Assembly (NCBI GenBank): GCA_907164885.2
Contig: OU015499.1
Coordinates: 160,019,489 to 160,083,488, forward strand
Length of the DNA stretch: 64,000 nucleotides
DNA from: Dolomedes plantarius
Taxonomy: Eukaryota > Arthropoda > Arachnida > Araneae > Dolomedidae
Direction of reading: 5' to 3'
This document shows positions 42,189-54,805 of this stretch, piece by piece. The stretch's first letter is position 1. The number at the start of each line of letters is the position of its first letter. The translations under genes were made by a program, and so were the position numbers. The notes below the pieces were generated by a model. That model saw only the letters and a list, made by a program, of their open reading frames with translations. It had not been told where the DNA came from and made no database searches.

Positions 42189-44286
42189 AAAAAAATTATG
42201 ACAATAGTATCACAGTCTAATTTTTAGATCAAAAATTTAAATTTAAAATATTTCCAAAGTATAAAAATCAATTTATAAAAGTAATAATTCTGATATGAAT
42301 AACCAAGGGAAAGCCCTGATCTTCCTCATTGTATTCCTTGAAAAGAAAGAAAAGAAAAATTTTTAAAAAGAATTCAGAAGATTTTTCATTCATTGAATTT
42401 ATAATTTGTTATTTGAAGGTAATTTCAAATGTCATTGGCTATAAACATCTAAATTATCGTCATTCAGATTCCATTTGTTAAAACTGAATAAAAAAACCAA
42501 GTGACATTTCTGAGATATAATCACTGAAATTTGGTTTTGTGAGCATGAAGCTTATCTGAATCAGGATTGCAGAGTCTTAAGCCATTAAACTGAATAATAA
42601 AACATTTATTATAAAGATTACAACCCAATTAAAGCAGAACATAAATAAAGGAACCACTTACGTAATCACCAAATTTGAGGCTATAAAAACATTCAGCATT
42701 TCCCCACTATTCATGTGTTTGGGGGTTTCTTAATTTCATTCCATGCTTAAAATATATTAGAATTGTTAAAACATCCAGTCTTATTGAAGTCAACAAACCA
42801 TCATTTATGTACTGTAAATTTTAAAAAATTACAATGAAATTAATATGCACTGTTAATTTAATGCAAAACTTATAGATAAATCTATTTAAATAATCAAATT
42901 TTCCACATTAAATTTGAATTGGTACTAAATTAGAACTTTTTATTTATGATGGCATTTGAAACTATTTTTTATATTATGTTATTTGTTTTTGTATTCATTC
43001 AGTATTAACATTTTTGATGACAAGATTTAATAAATAACATTCATGCCCATCTTTCATTGAAACAAAGTTAACAGCAACAGCATTAAATGTAATACTCCTA
43101 AATATTCATAATTTTAAGTACATCATTCATTATAATATGATTATTTAAAGTTTTAAATCAATGTATTTCAAAGAGAATGATTTAAAAATAATTCTTGATA
43201 TTTAAAATTGAAATTCTTATTAAGACAGAAACACATTATTTAACATTTTATAACTGTATGCAATTAATATGTTTGATATAAAAATGTTTAATTCTCTCTA
43301 CACCATGCATTCTAAAGATTTCTTCGGAAGAAACATTTCAAGATTTATAAAATCTATTTAAACTGATATTTATGACAGCCTTGATATGGTTTTTCAAATT
43401 TTTGTATTGTAAAAATTCTACTTGGGTCAGCTTAGAGCTAGATTTTAACTGTCTGCTCTCTTATGTGCATATTCTTTATACGCAATAGATTATTTTGTAC
43501 TGGTAAAATTTATAACTGTGTTCTTGCAGTTCATGTCTAGGGTAATATTTTAATATATATATTTTTGGTCCTTAAGATCAGTGTTAGCCAAACTGATGTT
43601 TGTTGTATTAGGATTTATGTATCCTATCCCCTCCTAGGGATAAAAAGTATTGAATGAATAGAAAGTAACTGTAGTAAAAGTGTCAAATACATAGTTTTGA
43701 AAATTTTGTTGCTCTTTATTTTTTTCACTGCTCCAGAAATGTGTTGTATAACTGTTTTGTGATGGAATATGCATGAAATGAATTTTATTTCTAGATGGAA
43801 AAAATTTAAAAAGGCATAAGAGGATTTTATATTAAACCATTTTTGTAAAAGATAACTTTGCCCCAAATGTGAAAAGATAGGCTACTAAGTTTTCATTTTG
43901 CTTGAGGGAAATTTGCTTAAAGTTCTTGTAGAAGTTCTTTTATGAAAACTATTTGAAAATAATATTTCAATAAAAGTCGATGATTTACCAGTAGATTTTT
44001 CTTTCCTTTGCAGTCATTTTGATAGCTTAACATTTCGTGTTAAAGTTTATTGCTCAATATCTGTTTTGTTGTCAGTTAGTTACATATAACTTTGTTTTAT
44101 AGATTATAGAAATCTTTAAAATAATTTTTTTTTGGAACATTTTATGTGACTTCTACATTTTAATATTTAAAAATTTGGAAATTTCTATGTTAACTCAATA
44201 TATGAAGTTAACAGAGTATAACAATAAATTACTTTGCTGAAACTGGAAAATTTGACATCCAAGTTCTTGTCGTTCATGCTTTTGAT
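42189..44286. other. AT-rich non-coding stretch, copy B
   Basis: This aligns with 9377-11459 with about 6% differences and small indels. No gene is seen. Confidence 0.6.
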
Positions 44287-47070
44287 GAGGGCCAATCTTA
44301 GTCCTTGTGGCCCCCAATTGCAGAAATTTTGGCGGGGTCTTCTAAAATTCTAATATACTATAAAAGAAAAAACAGTTCATGTGAAGTATGAAAGAGAATA
44401 ATAAGGAAGGTGGTCATATTTCCTTTTTTATGTACATTTATAAGAAAAAAAACTAAGAAATAGCTAGACTACTTATATTTTATTCACAGATCATAATTAT
44501 TTACAATGAAATTGTGCTAGATTTTTTATTTGCAAGATCAATTACAAATTGACTTAATTTTTATTTCCTAGTTTCTACATGCTCTATAGACAGTATTGCA
44601 AGGCTGTTGAGTCTCTCCTGCGATATTGTTGACCTCAGGTATGTTTTAATTGATATCTATTTACAAAAGCTTAGTTTCCCATTTCTATAGTTATATGAAT
44701 GGTTAGAAATATCCTTCAAGATATATATATACATTTCAAAAGACAGTGGCTGTTATTTATAGCAATTGTAGAATTTTTATAGGTTTCCCGAAACAGTAGG
44801 TTTTAATACTTCCATTTCTTCTATGTCTACATCTTTTATAGACATCATTTGGTCATTATTCTGAATAATGTTTCCATCTATCAAAACAATTTGTAGTTCC
44901 GATGCATATTTTCGATGTTTTTTCTGTGGAATTGTTTGGAATAAACTTCTCTAGCCTGTCTTGCTTTCTATGGTATGTTAAAAACAGTGTACCTCAAACA
45001 TTTCTTTCCAGTTATGTATTGGTTTATCCACATACTCATAATTGAATATCCTTCTTCATTTTTGTAAATGTGTTCCCTGAAATTCAGGAGTGACTACTAA
45101 ATAAGTCGCAAGCTCCATGGCTCCAACTAAGACTTGAACAAAACCTGGGTGGGTATCTTTTATCAGGTATTCTAGAAGATTTCTAAATGATCACAGTACT
45201 TTGTTTCAAACATATTTTAAATATATCTTCATTTTTGGCTCTGTGCTCGCTCGGGTCCAGTTATATCTAATCCAAGTGCAATTGGATCAAAGCAGCCCAG
45301 GCTTTGATAATTAATTCTTTACATATTTTCTATCCTTTTATGCATAGTATTTCTTTGGCTGTCTTATGATTACTCATATCCTTTTAATTCTGTGGTGAAC
45401 TGTTGTGAGTTTGGTTTCGCAGACTTCTTAAAATTTTTTAAAGAGAACACTTGACTAGTTGCCAAAATCTGTTGTCTTGATTTAGACATGTAAATCTGTT
45501 CATGAGAAAAATTGTGGGTATTTTGTATCTTTCACTTTGCATGTTATCTCACCGAATTATCTTTTGGTAACTGAAGTTTCAGTAGGTATTTAGCTCTATT
45601 AAACCATTCAACTATTTAAAGGAGTTTTTCAGAAACTTTTAAAATTCGCAGACCTCTTTTCACAAGAGAACCTGCAGTACTATATTCATGGTGTTGTATT
45701 TAGATTTAACTCCAAAGTGCCAATTTTGGTATTTTCTCCTTTCGATTCTTCAGTTTCTTCTGTACAGAAGCTATACACTGCAAGGCATGTAAATATGTTT
45801 TACATGCATAGCAGTGAAAATGCGGGGAAAGACAATTGTTCTTTACTTTCTACAAGAATATGCAATAACTTTTTAGCCTGAAAAACTTTATGACCTATCC
45901 ACCACATTTCTTTGTACTTTGAATACAATGATTTCTGATTACAATGAAGTCTGTTGTTAGAAAAGATGTCTGAAGTACAATATTCGTACTACCTGACCGA
46001 GACATATCCTGTATGGCACCCCAAGCCAAAGCGAAGATGACCACCACAGACCTTGGTCCACATAGGGACTGTTGTGCCATTATTTAGTTAGATAATGATT
46101 ATACAATAGAATAATTATTCTAGTATAAATTTATTTTTATAAAATTAAAATTGCAATACATTTATAACTTAATAATATAGAAAACTAAGGAATTTACTAA
46201 ACAACTTTTCTACTATTAGCAGGTTTAAAATCATCAATAATTGTGGGAAAGACTAATTTTGAAGCAATGTATCATTCAATTGACAATATTGCAAGGGAAA
46301 ACAACCGTTCTACATACATGGTATATCTCAAATAGGTCTTGATTAACTTTGAGAACAATTGTTTAGCACTAGCTACAGATACTGGACTAGTCAAAATAAT
46401 TATAACCACATAGATTTTTGGATAAACATGGTCAATACTGTTCTCAATCATGTACTTTAGAATTGTACAAAATTTTAAGTCTGTAGGTATAGTTCTTCTA
46501 AAGATCTTCAGTTCTTGGTAAAGTTGTTCTGCTAGTATAACAGAGTTTTATTTTCCCTGACTTCACACGGTAAAAACTTCCTGAAGTAGCTGGCAACTAT
46601 GGAGAATTTCTTCAGGTTTTTCCTTTAACTGATTTATGTCATGAATAAACCTAAAATTTTGTTCATATTTCTTCAGCTCAAAACCTTGAAGTACAGTCCT
46701 GTGAAATGTCAATAATCATCTAAAAATACACTGTTTTGAACATGTCTTTTGAATTTTCATTTCTGTCATCTGGTATTTTGTACTAAAAATGTTTAATATT
46801 TTCCCTCCTCCGAATTTCCTTAAATTCTTTTAAAACTTTAAGTCCTTCAGCAATGTTGTTTCCTGTGATCATTGCTGACACCATCCGACTGTTTCTGTAC
46901 TCTGCTATCCAAGTGATAAACTGTACAAAGTGTTTTATAGTGGAAAGCAGCTCCATGTACTCTTTGCCATAGCTTACTTATGAAATTAATTTTACCATTA
47001 TATCATACCATGCTACTACTAAAACAAGGAATTCATATTAAAATTTAATTCATTAGCATATAAAAGCTTT
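44287..47070 (-). mobile_element. Decayed hAT element with unknown coding relic, copy B
   Basis: The terminus-like gagggccaatcttag is at 44287. On the minus strand, 46200-46390 reads SPVSVASAKQLFSKLIKTYL, then VERLFSLAILSIE and PTIIDDFKPANSRKV, a clear hAT dimerisation tail. Upstream in reading order, 46505-47060 adds a stretch absent from copy A: YGKEYMELLSTIKHFVQFIT, WIAEYRNSRMVSAM and VLKEFKEIRRRENIKH, fitting the central part of DUF4371-type hAT transposases. Stops occur throughout. The coding-like relic at 44790-46090 is unidentified. Confidence 0.65.
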
Positions 47071-48314
47071 TACTTTCACTCTCAGATGTCATTTAAACTC
47101 ATAACAAAAATACGTAAGTAAATATGCTCTTTCATTCATTTTAGCCACGCAAGGCCCTAGGTTCTGCCTATTTTGCCTCTATGTAGAGTTGATACTGACA
47201 GGAGGCATCCAAGATGTTAAAAACAAAGGGGAAAAAAAGTAATAATGTCTTGGGAAATCAGATAATTCCAAATTATGTCTAGTTCCTTCTTGAAAATCTA
47301 ACATATCCTCAGCATTGTAATTAAAAATGATCAGAATGTGTTCTTTGTATTTATAGGTATATAGGCAGTGGTGTTCACAACTTAATTAAATTAATACAAA
47401 TTTTTCTTAGCATATTCATGGCAGCATGTGGCATTTTTTTGCACCTCATTTTACCCTTTTTATATTTCTTGATCTAAATTAATTGATTATTTTGTTGAGA
47501 AACCTGAAAGTGGCTCTGAATTTTATGAAAATCTTTTAAAGAAAACTTGAAGTTTGTAGACAAAGTTAATGAAATTTGAATAAAATTACTTTAAATCCTC
47601 TCTCTCTTGTACTCTAATCCAATCACAAATGTCATAGATTGTAACTCTCTACCTCAAGAAATGGGTTTTGAAAGATCCAAATGCTCCTAATCCAAATCCT
47701 GTACCCCAGATATTTTGAGTTTTCTGAATTTTTGCATTCTGGTATAAGCTCAACAAACCGTTGTTGTTGACTGCCTTATACCAATGTATAAATATTTGAT
47801 ACTCCAATGAGATTTATGTAAAAGAATTTTGGCATAGAATTTATTTTGAAAGTAACAATAAATTTGTTAGGCAATATCTTTTTCTCTTTGTCACATTTGC
47901 TGGAAATAAAGACAATAAATGTTTTGCTATTATCGTCACCTGAGCTTATGTGTACAAAATACAGAAAAATTATTTTTTCATATCCCAGGAAACAAAATAT
48001 AGTTTCATGGGAAGTAACTTATAAAAAGACCATAACCATGTTTGTATATGAACTATACAGTTTAAATTTCATCTTGTAGGAAAATTTTATATGACTGTAG
48101 ATTATGTTTTTTTTATTTACTTATCCCTAAAAAAATTTAATTTGGGGTAGTATTACTGTTTTGTATACTATGTATATATGTTTCTTTAATCTCTTTTTTA
48201 TTAAATATGGTATTTCACTTTTACAGTTTCTCTCAGTGCATATGACATTTATGATTGAAGAATAAAATATTTCATGTTCTATCATGAAAATGATTTATTG
48301 CTTTTTTTATCTCA
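47071..48314. other. AT-rich non-coding stretch, copy B
   Basis: This aligns with 13640-14902. No gene is seen. Confidence 0.6.
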
Positions 48315-49239
48315 CTAGCCGCTGCGCGACCAGCATGGTCGCTTTTAGTTTTATATTTTCTTTTGCAAAACAACTCAACTGAAAGTCACATATGTAAGGA
48401 ATGTTACCATTACTTTTCATCATAAATATATGTTCTTAAGTGGTATTCTCCATAAGGCTGATTCTAAAACATCGTGATTAAAAAATTTGAATTTCATTAC
48501 TGCAGAACAGAGAAGACCGAGAAACCCAACGCGAATGATTTTTATAATTACACCCCTCTGTGTATGAACTATTTTTCAAAATTAAGATATATACACTTTA
48601 TCATTACATTAAATAAGAAATTGTAGGGGAAAATTCCACAAGTACTAAATTATAGTGTGGATTACATCACTCTTTGTAGGTGCTATTGTTCACAATTAAG
48701 ATATCTACACTTAATCATATCAAATAATGAATTGTTGGGAAAATTTCTTCACTTGTAAAATAGAGCAAAAATTCAGCAAGTACTGAAAAAAGTTTAGAAA
48801 ATTAACTATTACAGGTTGTCGGTTGCTTTGCTAGCAACAGTTAAGCCTAACCTAGCGATCATTTATGTTCTCTGTTTCACGCCTCTCTCATAAAGAATTA
48901 TTTCTTCTTCGCTTTCTTTCTTGAGACTGCTCCCAATTTTCACTTGATCGTGCAGCTCGCTTTTGAGGATTCCTGATTTCAGTGCATAAATCCATGTTGA
49001 CACGCGGTTGCAAATTGCTCATTAGAGCTCGTTAGAGTCAGTGATGTAACTACGTTATATGGGCCACGCCCGCCAACTTAGATGTGCATAGTAATTGACC
49101 AATGGTTATAAAGATTAAAATTGAAAATTGCGGACGGCCGCTAATGTTTATATCTGGTAGTTGCAGCCGTTGCCATTCAGAGTGTAGAAATATTGTCGAT
49201 TTTTGTGTCACATACCTACGCGTTTTATATATATATAGA
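48315..49239 (-). mobile_element. Non-autonomous Helitron, copy B only
   Basis: Read on the minus strand the element starts TCTATATATATATAAAACG (from 49239). It ends with the hairpin GCGACCA-TGC-TGGTCGC, then GCAGCGGCTAG (48315). It lies exactly between A and T: copy A reads ctca-ttgttt at 14900-14906, and copy B reads ctca, element, ttgttt, with no target duplication. TC start, 3' hairpin, CTAG end and A/T insertion are all Helitron hallmarks. A short basic frame starts at the ATG at 48995 on the minus strand (MDLCTEIRNPQKR), perhaps what is left of the Rep-helicase N-terminus. No Rep or helicase domain is present, so it would depend on a helper. Confidence 0.93.
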
Positions 49240-52200
49240 TTGTTTATGAGGAGGATGGTGTGATTTTCTCTAACCAAGAAGTGTTATAATAGGTATAGCT
49301 TAATCTTCATCTGATTTCATGTAGCGCTGAACTGTATTGTAGAGTTATGACCTAAATATTTCCAGTCTATTAGAAAACCATTTGACTTGATACAAAAAAA
49401 ATGAAGAATGTTATGAGATTACCTTATACTGTAAGAACAAATTGGTTTTCCAATATTCTCTGAATCACACTATTATTTTATTACCCAGTAGAAAGGTAAT
49501 TCAAGGTAATCAATCTAATTCTAATTATTCTTAGTTTTTAATTTTATCTCTTAGCTTTTTTAGATTTATAGTAAAACTTCTTTATTATTATCAACAACAT
49601 GTTTGAAGAGTATTTAAAAAAAATATAAGTCAATTCACATCTTTGGTCCCAGTGTACATTTTTAAAGGTATAGATAATTTTTATAGTACCTTTTTATAGA
49701 AATAGATCATTTATTTCTCGTACATTTATTACGTAGTAATAAGTCCCCCTTTGTGCTTGCGTAGCTGGCTTAGTGGATATTTGCAATTCAGAACTGGAAA
49801 AATGTTTACGGTTCTTATCACCCAATCTCAAAGAATGTCATAAATCGCTAGCATTACTCTTTAGTCATAGACTTTGTTAAGGACTCTTTGGCCCAACATC
49901 CATGTGAATACAGTAGAAAATAAAGACTTTTATCCATGGAAATGCATAAATGAGCATTTATAAGAATAAAATTTAATATAAAAGCTTGCATAATCATTGA
50001 ATATTCATCCCTCAAGAAAGTGAAAGTTTTAAAAATTCATGACAAATGAGGAAGACGTGCCGGAACCAGGATATATAAAATTGTTTGCAACGTTTTATAG
50101 AAATGCAAAAATCCAAAAGCATAATTTTTTTAGAAAAATTGAGCTTTAGTTAAAAATCCTTACATAAATTTAAACACATACACCGCCCCCCCGAGAAATA
50201 TAATAAATTTTTAAAAAATTGATAAAATAAAATGTAAAAATCAGCAAAATATCATATACCGATATTTTTGAAATATAGAAATATATATAAAATAATACCA
50301 ATTTTTTTCAAAAATTTCTTTGATTATCTGACACTTTAAATTGGCAGAAATCACCCAGCATTCCCAGTTGAAAACTTTTTTTTATTCTGAAAAAAAAAAT
50401 TCAATGGGGGAAAAGATCTTTGAAATGTACAAAAAAGGCGGAAAAGCAATATCTATCAATGCATTAATTATTTATTACGTATCGGTAAAGACATTTCGAT
50501 ACGAAAAAATACCGTTCATAAACAAACCCCCTCTGCACGTCTGAAACGAGCAAGTACGGTTACCTTAAAGACCGAGGTCACCGCGATGAAATTTTCATTG
50601 CCACACTTCACGCATCGGTACGAGTATCGTACTTCAGCCGAAATTTTAGTTAGACGATATATAATGTAATTATTTTTGTACTGAAGTGTGTATATGTAAT
50701 TTCTTTTTCCTGTGACGGCTGTGAAATTGTTTGTTTACTATGATACCGAGCTGTGTCCAATCAGTATGTGACAGGTTGAGATTGAAGTCACTCCCCACAT
50801 TCATTCGGCATATTTTATTTACAATCCGGAGAGTACAAAAAAAAAATTACAAAATATATTGCGAGAAAACTAACAGGGGTAAAACTTCTTTAAGCAGTTC
50901 TGAATTAACATTTCTGTGAAACTTTGAAATTGTTCTCACAAGTAATTTTTAAGGAGTATCACATCGAAACTGTGTGGATTTATTTTGTTTAGAATTTTTA
51001 TTCCGTGTTTACGATCTCGTAATACAATATTTAAAAGGTGATGGTCTGGAGAAGACCGTATCAGCCGTGTATTCCTGACGTGTATCTCATAGACTACAAG
51101 AGGTCCACAGATAACTGTTTTGAAATGTTTGATGCACATTATGGAAAGAATCGCATAAAAGCCCTATTGCACAGCAAATGAACGGAAAGAAATTTGATGA
51201 ATTTAGACTATTGTAAATTCTAATGCATTATATACATAACATAGATTAAAATGTGGAGACAGTGTGGTGAAAATTATTTGTAGCCACCAAACTACAATCG
51301 AAAGAATTATGCCTAAACAAACCTATAAGCCAGGTATTCTGTGTTTTTTCCTGTAATAATTTTATTAGTTTTATAAACTTTTTAATCTTTTGGTAACCAA
51401 GGTTTTCATCAGATGTTAATCCCTGGAATTTCTCGGAGCATTAAACTTAATAATTAACGATGAAATAATTACGATTTTCGGACGACTGAAAGGAATATAA
51501 AGGGGAAAATATTAATTTGCTTGTCCATTATTTATCGGGCCGATAGCAGTAGTTTTGTGGAGAGTCCTACAAATCGAAACATGAAATCTCAGCACGTCAT
51601 TATGATCTACCACGACAAATGAATGACGATAGCTAAGGAACCTGGTGCCCTAATTACAATATATTTAAAATGATCAGTAATTTAATTTGACTGGAACATA
51701 ATTTAGAACATCTTAGTTTATAGATATATCATTTCTTAGCACAAACTTTTATATATTGCTGTTAATTTCACGTGAAAAATACGAAAAGGGAGGAATGGTA
51801 CAGTGTTAAACTTTTACACTGCGTACTATGTTCGAACGATAACACAAACTGTTTATTGATAAAAATCACATTAAAACTCAATTAAGAACTATGAGTAAAT
51901 TAAAAAAATTGTTTCATAAAATATGATTAACGACATTTAAATTCAAATCTCAATTTTTTAGTAGTTGTAATTAAATTTCTAAACGTTATTCAGAAATATC
52001 ACAAGCAGAAAAATAGCCAGATATAGGAGAAAAATAGCGAGCACAAGATATGTGTTTCTGATCGTCTGAAAGATTCAGAGCAATGTGCGCGAGTTCCAGG
52101 AACAGAGTGGATTTTCGGTTTCATGCGAAGGAAATACAAAGTTACTTCTCTCCGAAAATTGAGATATGATTGCTCTGCTGTTGTACCTTTCTGCAAATGT

Positions 52201-52260
52201 AAATACAAAATTCATCTAGCAGTGACAGCCATGTTTAGACCATTGTTAAATAGATTCCAA
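49240..52260. other. AT-rich non-coding stretch, copy B
   Basis: This aligns with 14905-17730. It contains an 86-bp insert (51547-51632) flanked by cgatag, and about 160 bp at 52098-52260 absent from copy A. No gene is supported. Confidence 0.6.
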
Positions 52261-52274
52261 TACCATTTTTTGCT

Positions 52275-53340
52275 TCTAAACATAAAGTCAATATGATCCA
52301 AGAAGTCTTGTCTCGCAAATTCACACCTCCTATTCTCTCACTATACTTTTTTATCAGATGTGGCTGAGAAACATCAGTTCTCTTTTTTGTGCTGGTCAGA
52401 ATCGCTTGGTTTTACTGATAGGCTCGTGTGTCGAATAATTGGGCGCTATAGTTTCAACAGTACTGTCTTTCCAGCGGGTAATGGAAAATTGACCGTCACT
52501 TCAGTAGTAAAAATTTCCTCTTTGCCATTTTGAGGCTTTATTTGGTGATCTGGGAGGACATCTTCCTGTCCAAATTTCCGGTATCGTGCCAATTCCTTTG
52601 AAACCTTTTTCAGACAACTCAGTAAAGAGCTTAAGTAATGAGAGTTGTCAAAGAAAATGTCATGCTTTTCTGTATTTTCAACACTGGATAGACGCTCTCA
52701 CATAACTCGAGATCGAACTCACATAAGTCAAGAGGATCCAAGATATTTGATAAATGGAATAGATATTCTATTGGTCTGAACTTGTGAAATATTTCGACTG
52801 AAGCTAAGGTAACCAACTTAGGAAACATTTCAGAAATATTCTCAATGCTTTAAATTTTTAGGATTTTTTTAAACTTTCATTTTTTCCCAGCGATGTAGAA
52901 TATTTTTTCTCTTTAACTTTAGTTTTCGCTTCAAATTCGGTCTTCGCTTTGAAGTTGAAGGTACTTCAGGATCAAATCCGTCTTTATTCGATATTCCATT
53001 AACATCTATTTTTGTAGATACAGTTGGCTCTCTGTTTAACGATTTTCAAGGGACCGTGGACAATCGTCCTTAAGTAGAGATCGCCCTTAAAAAGAATTTG
53101 TGAAAAAGTAACATTTCCTATAACGTCGGAGGGGCCGGGACTGGGAAATATCGTGCTTAAATAGAGAGCGTCGTTAAACAGAGAGCCAACTGTATTTCGA
53201 CTTAACCACAAGCATCTACTGGCAGAACAGGCCCCAAAATATCCTCATTTGTATCTTCCTCTGTTAAACATCCACTTTCTTCTGGAGGCATTTGACTAAT
53301 ATCAATACATTCTTCTTTTTCAGAATCATTAGATAATGTG
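52275..53340 (-). pseudogene. piggyBac-like (PGBD) transposase relic, copy B
   Basis: Same relic as 17720-18690. The conserved GGVD box reads GGVN here (about 52300), losing the third acidic residue that copy A keeps. A Tigger-like MITE (53021-53192) splits the N-terminal acidic region. Not functional. Confidence 0.7.
53021..53192. mobile_element. Tigger-like MITE, copy 1 (copy B only)
   Basis: 172 bp with inverted ends CAGTTGGCTCTCTGTTTAAC (left, and in reverse on the right), flanked by TA on both sides. Copy A has the empty site gtagaTAtttcgac at about 18510. A TA target and CAGT start fit pogo/Tigger. No coding. Confidence 0.93.
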
Positions 53341-53384
53341 AAAAATAATCATTCGGTGTGAAAAACGTTTCACATACAGTGAAA

Positions 53385-53490
53385 CATTTCGCCTGCACTG
53401 TATGTGAGGAAAGGTTTATTGTACAGGGTAAATTAAAAAGCGATCTCTACACACACACAGTAGAGAGATGCCTTTCGCCTGCACTGTAAG
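53385..53490 (+). pseudogene. Stray zinc-finger fragment upstream of ZNF copy B
   Basis: About 105 bp reads KHFACTVCEERFIVQGKLKS, then DLYTHTVERC, one C2H2 finger and the start of another, about 1.3 kb upstream of the array. Copy A lacks it and reads straight through (aatcaagtgcctcttc at 18659). The frame is closed after about 35 codons and both zinc-binding histidines are partly changed. Confidence 0.85.
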
Positions 53491-53913
53491 TGCCTCTTCT
53501 ACAGTCCGAAATGGTTTTCAATCTAATCAGTGTGACGTATCCTTACTAGCGGAAGAATTTCGCAGAGCAAAGGAAAAGAATAAGAACTCCGTATAACGTT
53601 AATTTCTAATATGTGACTCTCTAGTTGAATCATACACGACGTCTATCAACAAACACGTTTCTCAGGAGCGGCATTGAGTAATTCACTTCAGATCCGTCGT
53701 AGAACGTATGTTTGTGAAACAGGGGATGCAGGGGAATCGAAAGTAGATCAATGTCATACACATCTTTCATCGACTCTTAATAAAACCTCGATAATCCGAA
53801 AATTTATCAGTATTTCTATGCACTGTAATCAATAAAACTTTATCATGTTAAAAAAAATTAACTTTTCCACGGCAATGTTCCATTTCTGGAACAAGCAAAT
53901 TTCTTGCCTAATA

Positions 53914-54100
53914 CAGTTGGCTCTCTGTTTAACGACTTTCAAGAGACCGTAAAAAATCGTCCTTAAGTAGAGAACGTCCTTAAACAGAATTTGTGAAAAA
54001 ATAACATTTCCCATAACGTCGGAGAGGCCGGGACTGGGAAATATCGTCTTTAAATAGAGATCGTCGTTAAGTAAAGCGTCGTTAAACAGAGAGCCAACTG
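53914..54100. mobile_element. Tigger-like MITE, copy 2 (copy B only)
   Basis: 187 bp, same family as 53021-53192, with inverted ends CAGTTGGCTCTCTGTTTAAC and TA flanks. The empty site is cctaaTAgtaac in copy A at about 19086. Confidence 0.93.
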
Positions 54101-54469
54101 TACTATCAAAATTTAATCCTTTTTGTTATAACTTATGTTGTACCAACAAAATAATCGTTTTTAATTACTCACATTTATAAAACCATTTGATAAATTTTGA
54201 ATTTTATATGAATTTTTGAACTTCGTTCGCCGAAATTAGTTTCCCCTAGACACTATTTATTTTCTTAACGTAACCTCGATGCCAAAAAATCAATCCATAC
54301 TTTCGTTCTTATAAATCGACAATTTATTTCGACTTAATAATTTTTAAACAGCAATACGAATAGTATTTTTCTCCGAACTTTGATGTTCCATTTATGGAAC
54401 ATTGGCGTGCAAAATGTTTATATACATATATATATATGTCATTCAATTTTTTTTCTTCTGTCTTTACAG

Positions 54470-54805
54470 GTGCTCGGTACAGATTGTAGGATGCGATACT
54501 AGAATATTTGAGGTGTCCACAAGTTTTGAAATTCAACTTATTGCTAGCGGTCAGTTTTCTAATCATCCTGTAAAGAAACGTCGGCATGCCAGAAAAGGAA
54601 ATGTGCATTTCCAGTCTAAAAGAGCCTTCCAAAGAAAGCCAATCCTGCAAGCCAAACCCTACTAAAGCGGAAGAATTCTCCGTGTAACACAAGTAGAATT
54701 AGTATAAATATAAAAAGTTGCAGTGCACAGATTCTTTCTCGCACCAAGGAAATTTTTGAATATAATTTATCTGACAGAAGATTTTCACAGTCGGCCTCCT
54801 TAAAT
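54470..54805 (+). other. 5' part of zinc-finger exon B, kept here but deleted in copy A
   Basis: After the acceptor tctttacag at 54461-54469 the first 24 bases match copy A. About 310 bp then follows that copy A lacks. The missing piece is bounded by ATGC in both places, as expected for a deletion in A between 4-bp repeats. One frame here reads CSVQIVGCDTRIFEVSTSFE, then HPVKKRRHARKGNVHF, and stops at 54665. The last bases before the array read DRRFSQSASLNMHHSYH, the back half of another finger. This was probably coding in the ancestor. Confidence 0.6.
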
